From NCBI GenBank assembly GCA_964434425.1, contig CAYSVH010000006.1, forward strand, positions 1 through 64,000: a stretch of 64,000 bases of DNA, written 5' to 3'. The notes under the pieces are model-generated. The model worked only from the letters and a program-made list of their open reading frames with translations. It had not been told where the DNA came from and did not search any database. A program made the position numbers and the translations under genes. Source of the stretch: CALMEC01 sp964434425 (GTDB taxonomy: Bacteria; Actinomycetota; Thermoleophilia; Miltoncostaeales; Miltoncostaeaceae). Position 1 is the stretch's first letter. Each line of letters opens with the position of its first letter. Shown here piece by piece: positions 59,699 to 64,000 of this stretch.

Positions 59699-61159
59699 AT
59701 GAACGACTCCCCGTACCCCCTCGCGCTCTCCTACGACGATGTCCTCCTTGTCCCGCAGCGCAGCCCCATCGCGTCCCGCGGTGACGTCGACACGACCGGC
59801 CGGCTCACGCCGCGCATCGCGCTGCGCTCGCCGGTGGTGGCCGCCAACATGGACACCGTGACCGAGGCTCCGATGGCGATCGCCATGGCCCGTGCCGGTG
59901 GCATCGGCGTCATCCACCGGTTCCTGACGATCGACGAGCAGGTGGCGGAGGTCGCGCGGACCAAGCGCGCCGAGGCGCTCGTCATCGACGACCCCTTCAC
60001 GGTGGCCCCGGACCTGTCCCTCCGGGACGCCCTCGACCTCATGAGCGAACACGGAGCCGGCGGCCTGGTGGTGGTCGACGACGAGCGGCGGCCCGTCGGG
60101 ATGCTCACCCGGCGCGACACGCTGCTTCGCGACGACATGACGGTTCCCGTGGAGCAGGTGATGTCACCGCGCGAGCGGCTGATCGTCGCCCCCGTGGGGA
60201 TCGACGAGGACGAGGCCGCGATCATGCTGCGCGACGGGCGCATCGAGAAGCTCCCGCTGATCGACGATGACGGGCGGCTCGCCGGGCTCATCACCATGCG
60301 CGACCTCCTGCAGCGCAAGGAGCGTCCCACCGCCACGAAGGACGAGCGGGGCCGGCTGTCGGTGGCGGCCGCGATCGGCGTGCGGGGCGACTACCTCGAT
60401 CGCGCCAGGGCCCTGGTCAGCGCGGGTGCCGACGCCCTCGTGCTCGACATCGCGCACGGCCACATGGAGCAGGCGCTGGACGCGGTGGGTGCCGTGGCGT
60501 CGATCGTCGCCCCCGTCGAGGTCATCGCCGGAAACGTGGCGACGGCTGACGGGGCACGTGACCTCATCGCCGCCGGAGCGAACGCGATCAAGGTCGGTGT
60601 GGGCCCCGGCTCGGCGTGCTCGACCCGCGTCGTCGCGGGCGTCGGAGTTCCGCAGTTCACCGCCGTCCGCGAGTGCGCGGCCATCTGCCGCGAGCACGGG
60701 GTCCCCATCATCGCCGACGGCGGGATCCGCGCCGGCGGCGACGTGGCCAAGGCCATCGGGGCGGGCGCCGACACCGTCATGGTGGGCAACCTCCTGGCCG
60801 GATCGACAGAGAGCCCGGGCACGGTCGTCAGCCGCAGCGGCGCACGGGTGAAGGTGTTCCGCGGCATGGCGTCAGCCGGAGCGGCGGCGGCACGGCGTGC
60901 GATCGACGGCGACCCCCAGGACATGCTGTCCCGCAGCGATCAGACCGACTTCTCCCCGATCGTCCCCGAGGGGGTGGAGGCCGTGGTCCCGCTGCGCGGC
61001 AGCGCCGCCGACGTGGTGGGCGCGCTCGTCGGCGGGCTGCGCTCCGGCATGAGCTATTCCAACGCGACGACCGTGCGCGAGATGCAGGATCGCGCGCAGT
61101 TCGTCCGCATCACGTCCGCCGGCCTGCGCGAGAGCCACCCGCACGACGTGACCATGTAG
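59699..61159 (+). CDS. guaB: IMP dehydrogenase (GuaB family)
   Basis: A 486-aa enzyme that oxidises IMP to XMP for GMP synthesis. Barrel start LSYDDVLLVPQRSPIASR; two CBS domains (about 95-205); catalytic C307 in GVGPGSACSTR (usual SICTTR); IIADGGIRAGGDVAKAIGAGA; C-terminal SAGLRESHPHDV. In the flap, the catalytic Arg is kept but the following Tyr is Ser (LSRSDQTDF instead of DRYFQ). The CBS domains and Arg favour IMPDH over GMP reductase. Probably leaderless from TATTCT. Confidence 0.9.
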   Translation: MNDSPYPLALSYDDVLLVPQRSPIASRGDVDTTGRLTPRIALRSPVVAANMDTVTEAPMAIAMARAGGIGVIHRFLTIDEQVAEVARTKRAEALVIDDPFTVAPDLSLRDALDLMSEHGAGGLVVVDDERRPVGMLTRRDTLLRDDMTVPVEQVMSPRERLIVAPVGIDEDEAAIMLRDGRIEKLPLIDDDGRLAGLITMRDLLQRKERPTATKDERGRLSVAAAIGVRGDYLDRARALVSAGADALVLDIAHGHMEQALDAVGAVASIVAPVEVIAGNVATADGARDLIAAGANAIKVGVGPGSACSTRVVAGVGVPQFTAVRECAAICREHGVPIIADGGIRAGGDVAKAIGAGADTVMVGNLLAGSTESPGTVVSRSGARVKVFRGMASAGAAAARRAIDGDPQDMLSRSDQTDFSPIVPEGVEAVVPLRGSAADVVGALVGGLRSGMSYSNATTVREMQDRAQFVRITSAGLRESHPHDVTM

Positions 61160-61182
61160 TGACACCCGCCGGTGGGTGTCAC
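61159..61182. terminator. Bidirectional hairpin between guaB and nucS
   Basis: GTGACACCC (61159-61167) / GGGTGTCAC (61174-61182), loop of six. It spans the stops of both convergent genes. Confidence 0.65.
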
Positions 61183-61850
61183 TGGTCGAAGAGGCGGAGC
61201 TCCGGTTCGCGCAGACCTCGCAGCTCGGCGAGGTTGACCTCGGCCGTCGTCATGCCGCGGTCACGCGCCAGCGTGACCGCCTGGGGCTTGATGGACTCGG
61301 CGACGAGCATGCCGCGGCAGTCGTTCATCCCGTGCTCGGCCCGGATGTACTCCAGATAGCGGGTCAGCTGCTCCACCGCGTCGATGGTGCCCACGCGCTT
61401 GACCTCGACGGCGACGTACCCGCCCCCGTCGATGCACATCAGATCCACCGGACCGATGGGCGTCGGGTACTCGCGGCGCACGAGGGTGAGGCCGTCGCCC
61501 AGCGTGTGCGGAACGGCGGCGAGGGCCTCCTGCAGGTCGCGCTCGATGCCGTCCTTCACCAGGCGGGCGGCCGGACCCATGTCGTGCTCGGAGTCGGAGA
61601 TGACCTCGTCGATCCGGATCTCGATCGTCTCGAGGCGCGCGGCCGACCCCTTCTCCACCACGATGCTCTCAGAGGTCTCCGTGATGCGCGTCGGCGGGAC
61701 CATCCAGTTCTCGGGTTTATAGCCTCCCGCGTCCGAGTGGACCATGACCGCCCCGTCGGACTTCAGCATGATGAGGCGCACCGACAGGGGAAGCACCGAC
61801 GAGACGCGCCCCGCGTAGTGCACCTCGCAGCGCGCGACGATCAGGCGCAC
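61179..61850 (-). CDS. nucS: Mismatch-specific endonuclease NucS (EndoMS)
   Basis: A 223-aa nuclease for non-canonical mismatch repair in actinobacteria and archaea. N-terminal DNA-binding domain starts RLIVARCEVHYAGR. The C-terminal nuclease has the PD-(D/E)xK-like set GPVDLMCIDGGGYVAVEVKR (Asp, then Glu-x-Lys) and GTIDAVEQLTRYLEY. GTG 61850 gives the family's usual MRL start; a GTG three codons earlier is in frame. A nine-codon ATG frame precedes it, so translation may be coupled. MutS/MutL are not expected in such genomes. Confidence 0.94.
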   Translation of the reverse strand: MRLIVARCEVHYAGRVSSVLPLSVRLIMLKSDGAVMVHSDAGGYKPENWMVPPTRITETSESIVVEKGSAARLETIEIRIDEVISDSEHDMGPAARLVKDGIERDLQEALAAVPHTLGDGLTLVRREYPTPIGPVDLMCIDGGGYVAVEVKRVGTIDAVEQLTRYLEYIRAEHGMNDCRGMLVAESIKPQAVTLARDRGMTTAEVNLAELRGLREPELRLFDQ

Positions 61851-61949
61851 GCGGACCACCGTTCGTTCATCGCACCATCGTACCCCGGCCGCCCGCCGTC
61901 ACGACCAGCCGGCCGACACGTCGCACGACCGGCATCCGGAGGCGGCGCC

Positions 61950-62381
61950 TCAGTCCGGAACCATGGTCACGGAGGGCGTGTACTCCTTCGCCATGAGCGG
62001 GCTCGACAGCACGAAGTCGGCCGTGGCACGGTTGCACGCGATGGGCACGTTGTAGACGACGGCGATGCGCAGAAGCGCCTTCACGTCCACGTCGTGCGGC
62101 TGCGGCTCGAGCGGATCCCAGAAGAACACCACCAGGTCCAGCCGGTGTTCGGCGATGGCGGCTCCGATCTGCTGGTCACCGCCCAGCGGTCCCGACAGGA
62201 ACGTGGACACCGGAAGGTCGAGCTCCTTCGCGATCATCGCGCCGGTGGTGCCGGTCCCGAACAGCTCGTGGTTCTCGAGCGTTCCGCGGTTGAACCGTGC
62301 CCAGTCGACGAGCTCGGCCTTCCGATTGTCGTGTGCGACCAGGACGATCCGGCGGCGGGTGGGCATCGGCGCGGCTTTCAC
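61950..62381 (-). CDS. mgsA: Methylglyoxal synthase
   Basis: A 143-aa enzyme that turns dihydroxyacetone phosphate into methylglyoxal, a bypass of lower glycolysis under phosphate limitation. Core motifs: VLVAHDNRKAELV, ELFGTGTTGAMIA, FLSGPLGGDQQIGA (catalytic Asp) and VVFFWDPLEPQPHDVDVKAL (Asp and His). GTG 62381 with AGGGGG a few bases upstream is preferred over ATG 62366; either keeps the fold. It precedes a repeat-rich gap on its upstream side. Confidence 0.94.
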   Translation of the reverse strand: MKAAPMPTRRRIVLVAHDNRKAELVDWARFNRGTLENHELFGTGTTGAMIAKELDLPVSTFLSGPLGGDQQIGAAIAEHRLDLVVFFWDPLEPQPHDVDVKALLRIAVVYNVPIACNRATADFVLSSPLMAKEYTPSVTMVPD

Positions 62382-62496
62382 GGCTCCCCCTTCGACGAGA
62401 TGGCCGAACCAGTATGACGTGAAGCGCGCCGCGACGTTCGATGACGATCGGCTCCCGATGGCGGACGGTTCGACGTCCGCCACACGCGAAGGCCAG

Positions 62497-62671
62497 GTCC
62501 ACGGGATCGTGGCCGTGGTGTGCGTCACCGGTGGCGCGTACTGCGAGATCGGGGAATCCATCACACGATGAGTGATGCCACGGAGATCGCGGCGTGGTGC
62601 GTGCCCCCGGCGGCGCGGATGCGCCACCGGTGAAGCGCGCCACATCCACGCATCCGTGGCACCACTCATCT
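62497..62671. repeat. Long-hairpin repeat, family 2, short copy 4 and a degenerate half
   Basis: 62567-62671 is a 105-bp version without the middle 65 bp seen in copies 1-3, read in the opposite orientation. Its outer stem GATGAGTGATGCCACGGA matches its complement with few mismatches. 62497-62566 is a more degenerate partial copy (GGGATCGTGG, GTGCGTCACCGGTGG). The gap 62382-62701 holds no other gene. Confidence 0.7.
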
Positions 62672-62701
62672 AGACTCGCGGCCGCCCCCGAAGGAGGATT
62701 C

Positions 62702-64000
62702 TTGGCCTCACAGCTCGCCCCACCAGAGCTCTGCATCTCCAATGTTCGCGCGCTCTCCATCGACGCCATCGAGGCGGCCAGCAGCGGCCACCCCGGCGCA
62801 CCGATGGGGCTGGCGCCGATCGGATGGCAGCTGTTCACCACCGCGCTGCGCCACAACCCGGCCAACCCGCAGTGGCCGGACCGTGATCGGTTCGTCCTCT
62901 CGGCCGGTCATGCGTCGATGCTCCTCTATTCGCTCCTCCACCTCACGGGCTACGACCTGCCGATCGACGAGATCAAGCGCTTCCGCCAGCTCGAGAGCAT
63001 GACCCCCGGCCACCCCGAGTACGGCATGACCCCGGGCGTCGAGACGACCACGGGTCCGCTCGGCCAGGGATTCGCGAACGCCGTCGGCATGGCTCTGGCA
63101 GAGGCCATGCTGGGTGCGCGCTTCAACCGCGAGGGGCACACCCTTGTCGATCACCGCACCTGGTGCATCTGCTCGGACGGAGACCTGATGGAGGGCATCT
63201 CGCACGAGGCCGCCGCCCTCGCCGGACACCTGAGGCTGGGCAAGCTGATCGCGCTCTACGACGACAACGACATCAGCCTCGACGGCCCCACGTCGCTGTC
63301 CATGGGCGGATCGGAGACCGCCCGCTTCGAGGCCTACGGCTGGCGGGTGCTCCGCATCGAGGACGGGAACGACCTGGACGAGATCGGCCGCGTGCTGACC
63401 GAGGCCCAGGAGTCCGACGGACGGCCGACCCTCGTGGTCTGCAGGACCGTCATCGGCTACGGCGCGCCGACCAAGGCCGGGACCAGCTCGGCCCACGGCT
63501 CTCCCCTGGGAGCCGAGGAGGCCGCCGCCGCCAAGGCGGCGTACGGATGGCCCACCGACCAGCCGTTCCTCGTGCCGGACGCGGTCGACGCGTGGCGTGA
63601 CGAGATGATCGGCCGGGGCACGGATCTCGAGGAGGCGTGGAGCAGCATCCTCGACGCCTACGCCGAGGCGTACCCGGACCTCCACGCGGAGTTCATCCGC
63701 GTGATCGACGGGGAGTTCCCCGACGGATGGGAGGACGCCTTCCCCGAGTTCGGCCCCGACGACGCCATGGCCACCCGCGCCGCCAGCGGCAAGGTGCTCA
63801 ACGCCATCGCCGGCACGTTCCCCGAGCTCGTACAGGGCGCCGCCGACCTGTCGTCCTCGACCAGCACTACGTTGAAGGACTCCCCCAGCGTCTCGGCCGG
63901 GAACTACGACGGGCGGAACATCTATTTCGGCGTCCGCGAGCACGCGATGGGCGCCATGACGAACGGGATCATGCTGCACGGCGGCTTCCGCCCCGTGGCG
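62702..64000 (+). CDS. tkt: Transketolase, 5' part (runs off the window)
   Basis: The first 433 residues of a transketolase of the pentose phosphate pathway. ThDP site: SSGHPGAPMGLAPI, TTTGPLGQGFANAVGMA, CICSDGDLMEGISHEAAA and DDNDISLDG. Then the Asp/His-rich KAGTSSAHGSPLG loop and, near the edge, the REHAMGA Glu that activates ThDP. TTG 62702 follows AAGGAGGA by 4 nt. TAGACT at the end of repeat copy 4 (62671-62676) is a likely -10. About the last third is beyond position 64000. Confidence 0.95.
   Translation, partial: MASQLAPPELCISNVRALSIDAIEAASSGHPGAPMGLAPIGWQLFTTALRHNPANPQWPDRDRFVLSAGHASMLLYSLLHLTGYDLPIDEIKRFRQLESMTPGHPEYGMTPGVETTTGPLGQGFANAVGMALAEAMLGARFNREGHTLVDHRTWCICSDGDLMEGISHEAAALAGHLRLGKLIALYDDNDISLDGPTSLSMGGSETARFEAYGWRVLRIEDGNDLDEIGRVLTEAQESDGRPTLVVCRTVIGYGAPTKAGTSSAHGSPLGAEEAAAAKAAYGWPTDQPFLVPDAVDAWRDEMIGRGTDLEEAWSSILDAYAEAYPDLHAEFIRVIDGEFPDGWEDAFPEFGPDDAMATRAASGKVLNAIAGTFPELVQGAADLSSSTSTTLKDSPSVSAGNYDGRNIYFGVREHAMGAMTNGIMLHGGFRPVA

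Overview
This 64 kb window is GC-rich chromosomal DNA, densely packed with mostly housekeeping genes on both strands. The gene set suggests a deep-branching, high-GC actinobacterium, possibly of the Thermoleophilia type. The pointers are NucS (non-canonical mismatch repair), MqnD (futalosine route to menaquinone), an actinobacterial-type LexA box, homodimeric AceE next to AceF and LpdA, a HipA-like kinase paired with a DUF3037 protein, and many apparently leaderless genes. The lineage is inference. No prophage, transposase, CRISPR array or rRNA operon is visible.

Layout. 0-5.6 kb: frameshifted Nudix gene, nitrilase-family amidase, NfuA-like Fe-S protein, tRNA-Pro, PAP2 membrane protein, small HTH-like protein, DacB-type D,D-carboxypeptidase, and a decayed-looking membrane gene. 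5.6-11.7 kb (minus strand): ligA, a HAD phosphatase and surE with overlapping ends, then the rph-rdgB operon with two uncharacterised genes. 11.7-22 kb: cobB-serB, asparaginase, murI-flavin reductase, gdhA-yggS, HipA-like kinase-DUF3037, FMN glutamate-synthase-like protein, tRNA(CAT). 22-26 kb: Mn-type sod and a large Cache-GAF-SpoIIE-HATPase protein overlapping a STAS antagonist (partner switching). 26-32 kb: complete pyruvate dehydrogenase operon aceE-aceF-lpdA. 32-43.7 kb: TetR regulator with a clear operator facing an ABC-2-like membrane protein, methyltransferase, zinc metallopeptidase, aminotransferase, two Flp-like pilins, small zinc-ribbon proteins, a cluster of long-hairpin repeats, rhodanese, a histidine-kinase-like protein without the phospho-acceptor His, and a MerR-like regulator. 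43.8-48.6 kb: MntR-like regulator divergent from a four-gene Mn/Zn ABC importer. 48.6-53 kb: rnpB, an alpha/beta hydrolase, lexA with its box, tRNA-Leu, YgjP metallopeptidase, cupin, an unlisted 48-aa membrane protein, secG. 53-64 kb: secreted protein, selD, thioesterase, mqnD, Crp-family regulator, lipoprotein, guaB, nucS, mgsA and the 5' part of a transketolase gene cut by the window edge.

Two non-coding themes stand out. First, at least fourteen genes have a TANNNT hexamer 6-8 nt before the start codon, the pattern of leaderless transcription; it also settles several start codons. Second, there are two intergenic repeat families. One is a REP/MITE-like element of about 105-145 bp (three copies). 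The other is a long-hairpin element (three copies near 39.3-40.1 kb, shortened copies near 62.5 kb and 1.8 kb) whose stem differs between copies while largely keeping pairing, much of it by G-U wobble, and whose end can supply a TANNNT -10 hexamer to the next gene.
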